64,000 nucleotides of DNA from contig DASUNM010000024.1 in assembly GCA_036277115.1 (NCBI GenBank), positions 248,001-312,000 of the forward strand, read 5' to 3'. The DNA comes from Pyrinomonadaceae bacterium (GTDB lineage: Bacteria; Acidobacteriota; Blastocatellia; Pyrinomonadales; Pyrinomonadaceae). Within the stretch, counting starts at the first letter, position 1; every line of letters begins with the position of its first letter. Position numbers and translations under genes: made by a program. This document shows positions 51,031 to 59,794 of the stretch, one piece after another. A model generated the notes under the pieces. That model was not told the DNA's origin, did no database searches, and saw nothing but the letters and a program-made list of their open reading frames with translations.

Positions 51031-51909
51031 TCAACTGGCAAGGGGATCGAACAGAAGCGGAAAGAATTGCCCGTCGATCTTTTCGCCGGACGGAATTGGC
51101 GGCAGGCCCTGGAGAAGAGGAGTGTCGGAAGCTGAACACACTCCATCGCGAAACACGTTGAGAACTGCGCCTCGACGCGGATGGTGGCTGCGATTCTCGA
51201 ACGAGCCGTGCACCATCAGCGGATGATGAAAAGAACATTCGCCGGCCTTCAGTTCAATTGCGACCGGCTTAAATTGTGACTTCTGCTCGGCGCTCAACAC
51301 GGACTGAATCGCGTTCATGTCGTTCGCGAGGCCGGTGACTGGCAATAGATTCCAGAGATGACTGCCGGGGACGTAATGAACGCAGCCGTTCTCAACGGTT
51401 GAATCGTCGAGGCCGATCCAACACGACAAGTGCGCCATCGGCCGCGTCCGCGTCCAATACGAGTAGTCCTGATGCCACGCGACCACGCCGCCATGAGCGG
51501 CCGGTTTGCAGAAAAGTTGGTCGTGCCAAAATCTGACTGCGCCATCGATGAGTTGCGACGCAGGCATCACGACCGCCGGGTTCCAAAGCAGATCGTGAAA
51601 GCCGGGCGAGATTCGCCACGCACCCAACGCGTGAAAAAGCACCGTCGAAGGATCCGTCGATTCGTTTGAATTAAATTCGTAGAAGAGACGATGGCCCGGA
51701 TGGCCCGGATCGACCAGCTTTGTTAGGTCGCTCCGCAGCGCTTCGATCTGTTGGTCGTTGAGGGCGCGGATGCCGGCGAGGTAGCCGTTGGCGTGAAAGA
51801 ACTGAATTTGATCGTCAGTGAGGCGGTACTGATTCCAATCATCGGCCCGCGATGGCAGCGCGAATAGATCCGTGACGGGCCGGTGACGCTTTGAGAGATC
51901 CGAGGTCAT
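51031..51909 (-). CDS. Phytanoyl-CoA dioxygenase (PhyH) family protein
   Basis: 292 residues. Fe(II)/2-oxoglutarate oxygenase of the PhyH family: [16 protein letters not shown] at the N-terminus, [20 protein letters not shown] with the HxD pair, [20 protein letters not shown] with the distal His and the 2-oxoglutarate Arg. Hydroxylates an unknown small molecule, possibly a lipid or secondary metabolite. Lies 12 nt downstream of the hydrolase gene's start region on the same strand (its stop is 57 nt from the ExbD gene), perhaps sharing a transcript. Confidence 0.88.
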   Translation of the reverse strand: MTSDLSKRHRPVTDLFALPSRADDWNQYRLTDDQIQFFHANGYLAGIRALNDQQIEALRSDLTKLVDPGHPGHRLFYEFNSNESTDPSTVLFHALGAWRISPGFHDLLWNPAVVMPASQLIDGAVRFWHDQLFCKPAAHGGVVAWHQDYSYWTRTRPMAHLSCWIGLDDSTVENGCVHYVPGSHLWNLLPVTGLANDMNAIQSVLSAEQKSQFKPVAIELKAGECSFHHPLMVHGSFENRSHHPRRGAVLNVFRDGVCSASDTPLLQGLPPIPSGEKIDGQFFPLLFDPLAS

Positions 51910-51921
51910 GGCGCTAACGCA

Positions 51922-52869
51922 TCACTTCATACCATCGATCACAACTCGCGCCACGGTCGGAATGATCTCGCGCTCGTTCGAGTGACCTTCGGTGAATACC
52001 GTCAGCACAAACTTCGCGCCGTTGGGCAACTCGACGTAAGCGGTATCGTGACGAGTGGTGCTCGTCCAGCCCGCTTTTGACCAGAGTTTCGCACCGGCGA
52101 TGCCCTCTAAAGCAATGCCGGTGAATCCATGCCCTTGATCATCCTGGTCTTTCGTCGCGCCGGCGTAATCGCGCTTCAGGAGTTCCATCATTTGTGCGCT
52201 GCGGGCTGGGGTGACGGCGCGGCCGGTCACGATTTCCGCGAACAGACGCGCGGTCGCATCAGTCGTGAGCTTGTTTCTGTTCTCGCCCTTCGGGCCGCGC
52301 GAGACTTTGTCGCGCCCATACGCGTCTTCGCAGAATGTTTTTTGGTTGATGTTGATGTTCGTGTAGCCGAGCGACGTAAAGTAACGGTTCACCGCATTCC
52401 GTTTGTGCTGCCACTCTTCCATTTCCTTGGGCGGCAATTCGAAACCACTCGTCGTCTGCGTCAGGACATCCAGGACGTACTGCGTCGCTTCGTTGCCCGA
52501 ATCGACAATCATGTCGCGCACCGCGCGCTTGAGTTCGTCGGTCTCCTGAATCTTCTTGTCTTCAAGCCACCGGTGCACGGCAGCAAAGTAAAACAGTTTC
52601 ACGACACTGGCGGGATAGATTCGTTCGTTACCGCGGAAGCTCGCGGTCACGGGTTTCTGCGGATTGCGCAGGTCAATCAACGTGATCGAAAGCTGACTCT
52701 CAGTAAGCTTTTTGTCCGCGAACTTAGCCAGCGTCACCCGCGCCGCTTCATCGACCAGAGCCTGCGGTGTCTGCGGTTTTGGCGGCGCCTGCGCCGGGCC
52801 GCTCTGGGGACGGGCGAGTAAAGAGGTTAAGACAAGTGACAAAACAACGGTAGTTTTGATGCGTTTCAT
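51922..52869 (-). CDS. Class A beta-lactamase-like serine hydrolase
   Basis: 315 residues with a signal peptide (TVVLSLVLTSLLARP). The penicillin-binding/beta-lactamase fold motifs are present: YPASVVKL (Ser88-x-x-Lys91), DSGNEATQ (SxN box, Ser124-Gly-Asn126) and SKAGWTSTTRHDTA (KTG box as KAG). The Glu166 loop of true class A enzymes is not evident, so beta-lactam hydrolysis should not be assumed; a peptidase or transpeptidase role is equally possible. Periplasmic. Adjacent to PhyH. Confidence 0.85.
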   Translation of the reverse strand: MKRIKTTVVLSLVLTSLLARPQSGPAQAPPKPQTPQALVDEAARVTLAKFADKKLTESQLSITLIDLRNPQKPVTASFRGNERIYPASVVKLFYFAAVHRWLEDKKIQETDELKRAVRDMIVDSGNEATQYVLDVLTQTTSGFELPPKEMEEWQHKRNAVNRYFTSLGYTNININQKTFCEDAYGRDKVSRGPKGENRNKLTTDATARLFAEIVTGRAVTPARSAQMMELLKRDYAGATKDQDDQGHGFTGIALEGIAGAKLWSKAGWTSTTRHDTAYVELPNGAKFVLTVFTEGHSNEREIIPTVARVVIDGMK

Positions 52870-52893
52870 TGTTGTTACCTGTAAAGGGGGAAG

Positions 52894-54390
52894 CTATTCG
52901 CCCTGGCCGCGTTGAGCCAAACGCGTCCATAGCCAATAAACGGGAAGTCCGGCAGCGATCAAGACGACGCCGGAGATCGCCGGATTGCGAGCGAGTACGC
53001 CAAGGCCTGAGAGCACGTTACCGCTCGCGATCGAACTCAACCCGCTTACAAAGTCTCCACGCGCGCCGAGAAGCGTGCTCGCCAAAATCAAAGTAGCGGA
53101 CAAGATGAAGAGGATCGGCACCACCGGATAACCCAGCACGCGATAAGGTCGCTCGGCGTCCGGCATCTTGCGGCGCAGCACAAACACGCCCGCGGTGCAG
53201 AGCACGTAGAAGATCATCAGCCCGAAGATCGCGTAGTCCGTCAGCGTGTCGAACGAGGATGAAAAGACGATAACGAGGATGCAAGCCCAAACTGCCTGAA
53301 CGATTAGTGCGCCAGTCGGCACATGCGTGCGCGGCGAGACGTGTGAAAGGCTGCGGGGGAACAGTCCGTCGCGCGCCATCGCGTAGGGTACGCGCGCGCC
53401 CGTCAGAATCGATGTGTGCAGCGTGCCGAATGATGAAGAGAGTAACGCCGCAGCAATGAATGTAATCGCGACAGGGCCGAGGAACCGGCGCGCAACCTCG
53501 GTAGCTACCGACGAACTGGTCGAAACGCTCGCGACATCAGTTGGCGACATGACGTAGAAGTACGCAAGATTCACAAACAGATAAAGCGCCATGATCAGAA
53601 GCGTGCCGCCAATCAGCGCGCGCGGAAGATTACGGCTCGGGTTCTGCACTTCGCCGGAAACGAGCGTGACATTGTTCCAACCGTCATAAGACCAAAGCGC
53701 GCCGAGCATCGCCGCCATGAATCCGCCAAATCCAATCTGTGCCGCCGCGCTCACGTTTTGGCAAGTCCCCCCGGCGTTCGCCATTGTCAGATGCGACCAG
53801 TCTGCGCCGTCGGCCAACAGAAATGCGCCAATGCCGATGACCAGCACGAGCGCGACTTTGACGGCAGAGAGAATCGAAGCGACGCCGCCGCTGACTTTCA
53901 CGGCCAGACAATTGATTCCGGTGACGATCAGGATTGAAGCAAGCGCGATGATCTGAACCTTGCCGAAGGGAATCGCGTAACCGAACACATTTGCGGAAAA
54001 GAAATCGCCGCCGAGGCGTCCGCCGATCATCGTGTTGAGGAAAAGCGCGAGTTGCACTCCGAGCGCAGCCTGCGAACCGGCTTTGCCGATGAAGAATGAC
54101 ATCCAGCCGTACAGGAACGCCCATGGCCGGCCGTACGCTTCGCGCATGAAGACGTATTCGCCGCCCGCGCGCGGCATCATTGCGGACAGTTCGGCGTAAC
54201 TGAGCGCGCCCGCCAGCGAAAGCAGCCCGGCGATTACATACACTCCGAGGACTCGGCCCGGCGTGCCGACGTTGCAAGTCATCACGCGCGCTTTGAGGAA
54301 GACGCCCGTGCCGATGACGTTGCCGACGACGACTGACATCGCCGCGATCAGCGTCAAGCCGCGCACTAATTGACCGTTAGTAGGTTTCAA
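52894..54390 (-). CDS. APC-superfamily amino acid permease
   Basis: 498 residues, about 12 membrane helices. LTLIAAMSVVVGNVIGTGVF is the first APC helix with the substrate-binding GxG motif; then AGALSYAELSAMMPRAGGEY, FMREAYGRPWAFLYGWMSFF and LLSSSFGTLHTSILTGARVP. Imports or exchanges amino acids by proton or antiport coupling. The called start is a TTG at 54390 that lies in the terminal heptamer array of the S23 element, so the native start was probably altered by the insertion. Substrate unknown. Confidence 0.9.
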   Translation of the reverse strand: MKPTNGQLVRGLTLIAAMSVVVGNVIGTGVFLKARVMTCNVGTPGRVLGVYVIAGLLSLAGALSYAELSAMMPRAGGEYVFMREAYGRPWAFLYGWMSFFIGKAGSQAALGVQLALFLNTMIGGRLGGDFFSANVFGYAIPFGKVQIIALASILIVTGINCLAVKVSGGVASILSAVKVALVLVIGIGAFLLADGADWSHLTMANAGGTCQNVSAAAQIGFGGFMAAMLGALWSYDGWNNVTLVSGEVQNPSRNLPRALIGGTLLIMALYLFVNLAYFYVMSPTDVASVSTSSSVATEVARRFLGPVAITFIAAALLSSSFGTLHTSILTGARVPYAMARDGLFPRSLSHVSPRTHVPTGALIVQAVWACILVIVFSSSFDTLTDYAIFGLMIFYVLCTAGVFVLRRKMPDAERPYRVLGYPVVPILFILSATLILASTLLGARGDFVSGLSSIASGNVLSGLGVLARNPAISGVVLIAAGLPVYWLWTRLAQRGQGE

Positions 54391-54873
54391 GTTTCAAGTT
54401 TCAAGTTTCAAGTTCGCTCCTTGAACCTTTCCTTTCAGACCGGATTTTTTCAGATAGTCCATGAGACCAGCCAGCATCTTGCTGATTTCAGTGACAGTAA
54501 GATTTAGCGTGGAGAAGATGTCTCGAGTTATATACGATTGGTCGAGCGCTACATAGAGTTGGGATCTGACTTCTCCTGCTGATCCTTTTGCGATAGCTAA
54601 AAAGCGGGTGAATTCGCCGGAACCATTTCGCTCGAAACCTTCCGCAATGTTCGACATTATTGAGACACTTGCGCGGCGGATTTGATCCTTTAGGGCGAAG
54701 TCTCTCGAAAACTCTTTCTGCGACGTCAATCCGTAAATTTCCTTCGTTAGTTGGCGAGACTTTTGCCAGGCAGCAATGTCCTCAAATCTCTTAAACGTTG
54801 ACATAGAACACCTCGGGAGAAGGATGAAAATGCCAGTCTTAACTTGAAACCTGAAACTTGGAACTTGAAACTT
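54383..54873 (-). mobile_element. S23 four-helix-bundle element, copy 2, between lysA and the APC gene
   Basis: A 491-bp unit with ends 54383-54415 (four GTTTCAA-type heptamers and GTTC) and 54841-54873 that match at about 28 of 33 positions when one is inverted. TTAGT occurs on both sides (54377-54381 and 54872-54876), a possible 5-bp target duplication. It holds one S23 gene. The left array supplies the TTG start of the APC permease and the S23 stop codon; the right end reaches the lysA stop codon. Confidence 0.72.
54394..54804 (-). CDS. Four-helix-bundle protein (S23 / 23S-IVS family), second copy
   Basis: 136 residues from the ATG at 54804 with GAGGTG upstream. MSTFKRFEDIAAWQKSRQLT, RDFALKDQIRRASVSIMSN, IAEGFERNGSGEFTRFLAIA, KGSAGEVRSQLYVALDQS. 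The frame runs on to 54882, but those residues (KFQVPSFRFQVK) are the inverted terminal repeat. The last residues GANLKLET also come from the other terminal repeat. Function unknown; shares the element architecture with copy 1. Confidence 0.88.
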   Translation of the reverse strand: MSTFKRFEDIAAWQKSRQLTKEIYGLTSQKEFSRDFALKDQIRRASVSIMSNIAEGFERNGSGEFTRFLAIAKGSAGEVRSQLYVALDQSYITRDIFSTLNLTVTEISKMLAGLMDYLKKSGLKGKVQGANLKLET

Positions 54874-54875
54874 AG

Positions 54876-56312
54876 TTACCACACCTCGTTAAATAGCAGA
54901 TCTTCGTACGAGTCCCGCTTTCGAATTACGTCCGCTTGGCCCCCGGCGCGCACCATCACCGCCGCGGGCAGTGGCCGGCCGTTGTACGGAAACATTTGCG
55001 AGAACGAGTACGCGCCCGCATTCAATAGACCGAGCACTTCGCCGGGCTTCACTTCGAGCGGCAGCCGGCGGTAGTCAGGCAGGCGGCCGTGTCGTTCGAT
55101 GTCGAAATAAACATCACCGGAATCGCATAGCGGACCCGCGACTTTGTACTGCGCATCCAGCGCATCACACGCACGCGACGCCGAAACCAGGTGGTAATAC
55201 CACTTGTAATTGTTCATCGACAAAAGCAGGTTGTAGCCCGCGTCAGTCAGCAACCACACGTCGCCCGTTTCCGGACGCTGTTTGATGTTGCGGACTTTCG
55301 TCAGCAGGACTCCCGTGTCCGCAATGATGCTACGCCCCGGTTCTAAGAGGATCGTGACTTTATCGAGCAGATGTTCCGCCTCGACATCGCGTGCGGACTC
55401 GCGAGCCACGCGCAACGCCTCAGTCAAAACAGCCGAGGGTTCGAGGTCCGCGCCCAGCATGTCGCGCTCATGTTCCGGCAATTCATCAGAGTGTGATCGG
55501 TCGCGTAAGTAATTCACCGGAATGCCGCCGCCCAGATTGATGTGCTCGAGCGTGTGGCCGGTCTCGCGATAAATCGTCATCAGGTGGTTCCACATGCTCT
55601 TGAAAGCTTCGGCGAATGGCTCAACGTCCGGCGTCTGCGAGCCCACGTGAATGTGAATGCCGCAAACATGAACCAGATCGGGATGCTGTAAGCCGCGTCG
55701 AAACGCGTCGAGCACTTCTGACGAAGAGATGCCAAACTTTGAAGTCAGCAACGCAGTCTGTAATCCAAGATGCGAGCGTGTGCCAATCTCCGGCACCAGA
55801 CGCAGCGCGACTCGCGCGGGCGGCAGACCTGAGTTCAATTCCGAGCGCGCGCGCCGCACGGCGTCCTCGACCAACTCGATCTCGTAAATCGAATCAACGT
55901 TGATGGCGTAGATGCCCGCACGCACTGCTTCGTCCAGTTCTTCATCCGTCTTGCTCGTGCCGTTGAAGATAATCTGGTCGGGACGAAAACCGGCGCGCAG
56001 GGCCTTAAAGAGCTCGCCACCGCTATTCACTTCGATGTCGATGCCTGCGTCGCGCACGGCGCCCAGCACGGACATGTTGGAATTTGCTTTTGAGGCGTAG
56101 CAAAACTTGATGGGCCGATCGACTGTTTTTGCCGCCGCCTGCAGACGTGCGATGTTGGCGCGAATGCGCGGCTCAGAAAAGACAAACAGAGGCGAGCCGT
56201 ATTTGTGGGTGAGCGCGGTGGCGTCAACGCCGCTAATGAAAAGGTGATTGTTCTCGCGCGCTTCGAGAAATCCTGGAATCGTCCAGGCAGGCGCTGTCAT
56301 TACTGATGGCAT
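54876..56312 (-). CDS. lysA: Diaminopimelate decarboxylase
   Basis: Last step of lysine biosynthesis: meso-diaminopimelate to lysine and CO2. 478 residues, PLP-dependent fold-type III. Barrel: PLFVFSEPRIRANIARLQAA, IKFCYASKANSNMSVLGAVR with the PLP Lys, CGIHIHVGSQTPDVEPFAEA, LGGGIPVNYL, and ILLEPGRSIIADTGVLLTKV. C-terminal beta domain: CDSGDVYFDIERHGRLPD, LLNAGAYSFSQMFPYNGRPL. About 50 residues longer than E. coli LysA. Flanked at both ends by S23-type element ends. Confidence 0.93.
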   Translation of the reverse strand: MPSVMTAPAWTIPGFLEARENNHLFISGVDATALTHKYGSPLFVFSEPRIRANIARLQAAAKTVDRPIKFCYASKANSNMSVLGAVRDAGIDIEVNSGGELFKALRAGFRPDQIIFNGTSKTDEELDEAVRAGIYAINVDSIYEIELVEDAVRRARSELNSGLPPARVALRLVPEIGTRSHLGLQTALLTSKFGISSSEVLDAFRRGLQHPDLVHVCGIHIHVGSQTPDVEPFAEAFKSMWNHLMTIYRETGHTLEHINLGGGIPVNYLRDRSHSDELPEHERDMLGADLEPSAVLTEALRVARESARDVEAEHLLDKVTILLEPGRSIIADTGVLLTKVRNIKQRPETGDVWLLTDAGYNLLLSMNNYKWYYHLVSASRACDALDAQYKVAGPLCDSGDVYFDIERHGRLPDYRRLPLEVKPGEVLGLLNAGAYSFSQMFPYNGRPLPAAVMVRAGGQADVIRKRDSYEDLLFNEVW

Positions 56313-56320
56313 AAGAGTTC

Positions 56321-56391
56321 AGTTTCAAGTTTAAAGTTTCAGGTTTCAAGTTCGCCGGTCAAACTTAAGACTTGAAACCTGGAATTTAAAA
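56321..56391. mobile_element. Gene-less S23-type end pair (solo element)
   Basis: 71 bp made of two inverted blocks of GTTTCAA-type units, 56321-56355 (AGTTTCAAGTTTAAAGTTTC and on) and 56360-56391. The right block carries the same TTCC-type change that marks the right ends of copies 1 and 2. No gene lies between. It sits between lysA and the NTF2-like gene, as though the interior was lost or the ends move alone. Confidence 0.6.
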
Positions 56392-56400
56392 CTTCGCAGC

Positions 56401-56793
56401 TTACAACTGCGCGATCATCTCTGCGGGATTCCAATAGGCGCGCACCGTTTGAATCTTTCCGTCTGCGTTTACTTCAAACACGTCGACGCCTTCGAAGTTC
56501 ACGTTCTTGCCGTTCGCGCTCGTCCCTTTTCCTGTCCACTTAACGGCTGCGCCATCGCCGGCTACGAAAATGGAATCTTCGGTTAAAGCCGCGCTCTTGA
56601 AGTTCTTAAAGATGGAATTGAAGAATTCGCGAATCGCATCCCGTCCGGTGACGCCTGGCGAGCCCACCGGATCATAAGTCGTGCCGTCTGCGGCGAAAGT
56701 GTTGGCGATGGCTTCCGGGTCCATGGCGCGAATCGCCAAGAAGTATGCGCGCACGGCGCGTGAGACTCTTTCCGGGTCAACCTGTTCGGACAT
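56401..56793 (-). CDS. SnoaL/NTF2-like protein
   Basis: 130 residues from ATG 56793 with GGAGAAG upstream; the frame extends to 56937 but the added 48 residues lack similarity and overlap the ligase gene. The NTF2 cone fold is clear: VSRAVRAYFLAIRAMDPEAI, NTFAADGTTYDPVGSPGVTG, RDAIREFFNSIFKNFKSAAL, VNFEGVDVFEVNADGKIQTV. Pocket substrate unknown; could be an isomerase, cyclase or binding protein. Lies 49 nt downstream of the acyl-CoA ligase gene on the same strand. Confidence 0.88.
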   Translation of the reverse strand: MSEQVDPERVSRAVRAYFLAIRAMDPEAIANTFAADGTTYDPVGSPGVTGRDAIREFFNSIFKNFKSAALTEDSIFVAGDGAAVKWTGKGTSANGKNVNFEGVDVFEVNADGKIQTVRAYWNPAEMIAQL

Positions 56794-56842
56794 CAATTCT
56801 TCTCCGCGTATCTGCATTGCGCGCGAGACGCGCGCGCACCGC

Positions 56843-58414
56843 TCAGCCGGGCTGTGTTTTCGCGCGCTCCTTTTCCACGAGGACGCGACGCAGGATTTTT
56901 CCTGAAAGCGACTTCGGAATCTGATCGATGAACTCAATCTCGCGAATCTTCTTGTACGGTGCGACGCGAGCGGCGACGTAGTCCTTTATTACTTCAGGCG
57001 AGGCCTCGGTCTTCAGCACGATAAACGCTTTCGGCACTTCGCCCGCTTCATCGTCCGGGAAGGGAATGACGGCCGCGTCAGCAACCGCCGGATGCGTTAC
57101 AAGCACGGCCTCGAGTTCCGCCGGCGCTATCTGGAATCCCTTGTATTTGATCAGTTCCTTAACGCGATCGACGATGTAAAAGTGCCCGTCTTCATCGGCG
57201 TAACCGATGTCCCCAGTGTGCAGCCAGCCATCCCTGTCAATCGTGCGCGCGGTCGCCTCAGGATTATTGAGATAGCCGATCATCACCTGCGGACCGCGCA
57301 CGCACACTTCGCCTTCCTCATTCGGACCAAGTTCAGCGCCGGTCGCCGGATCGACGAGTTTGCATTCAGTGTTGGGCGCGGGCGGACCAATCGAGCCCAG
57401 CTTCATCTTTGACGAATCAGCCGGACTGCTGTGGGTCACGGGACTGGTCTCAGTCATACCATAACCCTGGCGAATGGTGCAGCCGATGCGCGCGATGCAT
57501 TCGCGCGTTAACTCGGCGCCCAGCGGGGCGGCCCCGGAAAAGATGGTCTTCAAAGTTGAGAAGTCGTAATTGTCAATGACCGGATCCTTCGCCAGCTTCA
57601 GAATAATCGGCGGCACGATGTGCGAAAGCGTCACGCGATACTTTTGAATGTGGTCGAGGAACTGTTCGAGATCGAAACGCGGCATCGTCACCACGGTCGC
57701 GCCCATATGCAGGCCCATGTTGAGCACGACGACGAGACCATAGATATGAAAGAGCGGTAGCACGCAAAGCAGAACGTCGTCCCGATTAAAGTAATCGAGC
57801 CCGTCCATCTGACGCATGTTCGCCACCAGGTTGTGATGCGTGAGCATCACGCCTTTTGGCAAACCGGTCGTGCCGCTGGAATAAGGCAATGCCACCAGGT
57901 CCTCGCGGGGATTGATTTCGACTTTGGGTGGATTGCCGTCGCTTTCAAGCAGCGCCGCGAACGGCTGCGCGCCTTCCGCTTCGCCAAACACAAACAGCTC
58001 TTCAATGTTTGCGGTTACGGCTGCCTCGCGCGCTTTCTCAATGAATGGCGGCGCGGTCACCAGGATCTTCGCGCCCGCATTCTTCAGTTGCGCCGCGGCC
58101 TCTTCGGCGGTGTACAGCGGATTCAGTGTCGTGTTGATGCCGCCGAGCATGGCGACCGCATGAAACAGAACGCCATATTCGGGACAGTTAACGCTGAAGA
58201 TCCCCAGCACGTCACCCTTCTTGAATCCTCGCTGCGCCAGGCTGGCGGCCACGCGGCGGACTGCGTCCTCTAGTTGTCCGTAGGTGAGCACGCGGCCGCT
58301 CGGGCCGTCGATAAGCGCCGGCTTGTCTTTGATCTGCTGCGTCGAGCCGAAGATGAAATCGGTGAGGGAAACTTCAGGGATCGTGACGTCAGGATATGGT
58401 CCGCGAAAAATCAT
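56843..58414 (-). CDS. Acyl/aryl-CoA ligase (AMP-forming)
   Basis: 523 residues from ATG 58414 (MIFRGPYPDVTIPEVSLTD); the frame continues to 58864 through repeat DNA. ANL superfamily: PYSSGTTGLPKGVMLTHHNL (P-loop A3), YGMTETSPVTHSS (A5), DGWLHTGDIGYADEDGHFYI (A7), DRVKELIKYKGFQIAPAELE (A8), PKSLSGKILRR (A10, catalytic Lys). Activates a carboxylic acid with ATP then CoA; resembles 4-coumarate or long-chain fatty acid ligases. Substrate not resolved. Confidence 0.92.
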   Translation of the reverse strand: MIFRGPYPDVTIPEVSLTDFIFGSTQQIKDKPALIDGPSGRVLTYGQLEDAVRRVAASLAQRGFKKGDVLGIFSVNCPEYGVLFHAVAMLGGINTTLNPLYTAEEAAAQLKNAGAKILVTAPPFIEKAREAAVTANIEELFVFGEAEGAQPFAALLESDGNPPKVEINPREDLVALPYSSGTTGLPKGVMLTHHNLVANMRQMDGLDYFNRDDVLLCVLPLFHIYGLVVVLNMGLHMGATVVTMPRFDLEQFLDHIQKYRVTLSHIVPPIILKLAKDPVIDNYDFSTLKTIFSGAAPLGAELTRECIARIGCTIRQGYGMTETSPVTHSSPADSSKMKLGSIGPPAPNTECKLVDPATGAELGPNEEGEVCVRGPQVMIGYLNNPEATARTIDRDGWLHTGDIGYADEDGHFYIVDRVKELIKYKGFQIAPAELEAVLVTHPAVADAAVIPFPDDEAGEVPKAFIVLKTEASPEVIKDYVAARVAPYKKIREIEFIDQIPKSLSGKILRRVLVEKERAKTQPG

Positions 58415-58418
58415 GTTC

Positions 58419-58490
58419 GGAGTGCGCCGGCTTGACGGCGCTTTGTTTTGCGCATCGGCTTTAGAAAGCGGCGTCAAGCCGCCGCACTCC
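58419..58490. repeat. Inverted repeat between the divergent ligase and ATP-grasp genes
   Basis: Arms 58419-58444 and 58465-58490 are inverted copies (24 of 26). Each arm has its own hairpin (CGCCG-CGGCG and GCGGC-GCCGC) with compensatory differences. It lies in the shared upstream region, so it may include or interfere with both promoters, and it is translated in the over-long frames of both genes. Confidence 0.75.
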
Positions 58491-58567
58491 AAGACGAAAG
58501 CCGCGCCACTATACACGATTCTGCTGACCAAACGGCAGCAAAGATGTATAGTGTCGCAACTCAAATC

Positions 58568-59788
58568 ATGGCCCGCGCTGACCGACCACTTAACATCATT
58601 TGTTTCGCGACCTTTTTCAAGGGCAGCGACTTTATGTCCGAGTGCAAGGCGCAGGGCTGCAACGTCATCCTCGTCACGAAAGAGAAGATGCTGAACGAGG
58701 ATTGGCCGCGCGAGGTGCTGGATGAAGTGTTCGCGCTGCCGAACGATGCGCCGGTCGAGTTGTTTCTCGATCTGGTGGCCCACCTCGCGAAGACGCGTCC
58801 GGCCGATCGCATTGTCGCGCTGGAAGAGTTTGACGTAGTCGTGGCGGCACTGGCGCGCGAGCACTTGTGCCTGCCGGGCATGAGTAGCTCAATCGCGAAA
58901 ACGTTCCGCGACAAGTATTCGATGGCCTGTAAAGCGCGCGAAGCAGGATTGACAGTTCCCGAGTTCGTGCCGGCCATCAACCACGATGAGATTGCCGAGT
59001 ACCTGAAGCGGGTGCCGCCACCGTGGGTTTTGAAGCCTCGTTCGGATGTATCCGCGATTGGCATTCGCAAACTCGACAACGCTGACGACGCCTGGAAGGC
59101 CATTGATGAACTGAACCAGCGCGAAGCTTTGCGCGAGCGGGCTTCGTATCACGTGCTCGCGCGTTTCATCCCGGGCGAAGTCTTTCACGTGGATTCGCTG
59201 GTCAGCAATGGACGTGTCGCTTTCGCCGGCGTGAACAAATATGGCCGGCCGCCTTTGCAAGTTGCTCACGGCGGCGGCGCGTACATTTCGCAGACTATTC
59301 CGCACAACTCGCGCGAAAAGAAAAAACTGTTAGAGATTAATCGACGCTTGATCAAAGCGATGCGCATGGAGATCGGAGCCACGCACGCCGAATTCATCCA
59401 GAGCGAAGCCGATGGCGAGTTCTATTTTCTTGAGATCGCCTCGCGCGTCGGCGGCGCCTACATTGCCGACGTTTTAGAGGCGGCTTCGGGAATAAATTTG
59501 TGGCGCGAATGGGCGAAGCTCGAGGTCAACGGCGCCAGTCACGGAACACGTTTGCGCCCGCGCCGGGAACACGCCGGGATCGTTCTCTCGCTCGCGAAGC
59601 AGGAGTTTCCCGACACGTCAGCCTATGATGATCCGGAGATCGCCTATCGGGTGAAGAAAAAGCATCACGCCGGATTGATCGTGCGCTCGAAGAGCGAGGA
59701 GCGCGTGACTGAGCTACTCAACGATTACGCGCGTCGCTTCGAAAACGATTTCATCGCCGTACTGCCGCCGCTTGAGAGGCCTGAGTGA
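58568..59788 (+). CDS. ATP-grasp ligase
   Basis: 406 residues from ATG 58568 (MARADRPLNIICFATFF); ATG 58544 is an alternative, and the longer frame from 58448 is repeat-derived. Pre-ATP-grasp part VILVTKEKMLNEDWPREVLD, then ATP-binding: IAKTFRDKYSMACKAREAGL, PPWVLKPRSDVSAIGIRKLD, FHVDSLVSNGRVAFAGVNKY, and metal site ATHAEFIQSEADGEFYFLEI. Forms an amide or similar bond using ATP. Acts on an unknown substrate, like carbamoyl-phosphate or dipeptide ligases. Next gene follows after 6 nt. Confidence 0.88.
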   Translation: MARADRPLNIICFATFFKGSDFMSECKAQGCNVILVTKEKMLNEDWPREVLDEVFALPNDAPVELFLDLVAHLAKTRPADRIVALEEFDVVVAALAREHLCLPGMSSSIAKTFRDKYSMACKAREAGLTVPEFVPAINHDEIAEYLKRVPPPWVLKPRSDVSAIGIRKLDNADDAWKAIDELNQREALRERASYHVLARFIPGEVFHVDSLVSNGRVAFAGVNKYGRPPLQVAHGGGAYISQTIPHNSREKKKLLEINRRLIKAMRMEIGATHAEFIQSEADGEFYFLEIASRVGGAYIADVLEAASGINLWREWAKLEVNGASHGTRLRPRREHAGIVLSLAKQEFPDTSAYDDPEIAYRVKKKHHAGLIVRSKSEERVTELLNDYARRFENDFIAVLPPLERPE

Positions 59789-59794
59789 TTCCCC

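Noticed and set aside
51922..52869. Antibiotic-resistance beta-lactamase
   Set aside because: Only the fold motifs are present; the Glu166 loop is not evident, so resistance is not claimed.
58414..58864. Long N-terminal extension of the acyl-CoA ligase
   Set aside because: The extra residues translate the inverted repeat and the opposite-strand gene; the internal ATG gives the normal family length.
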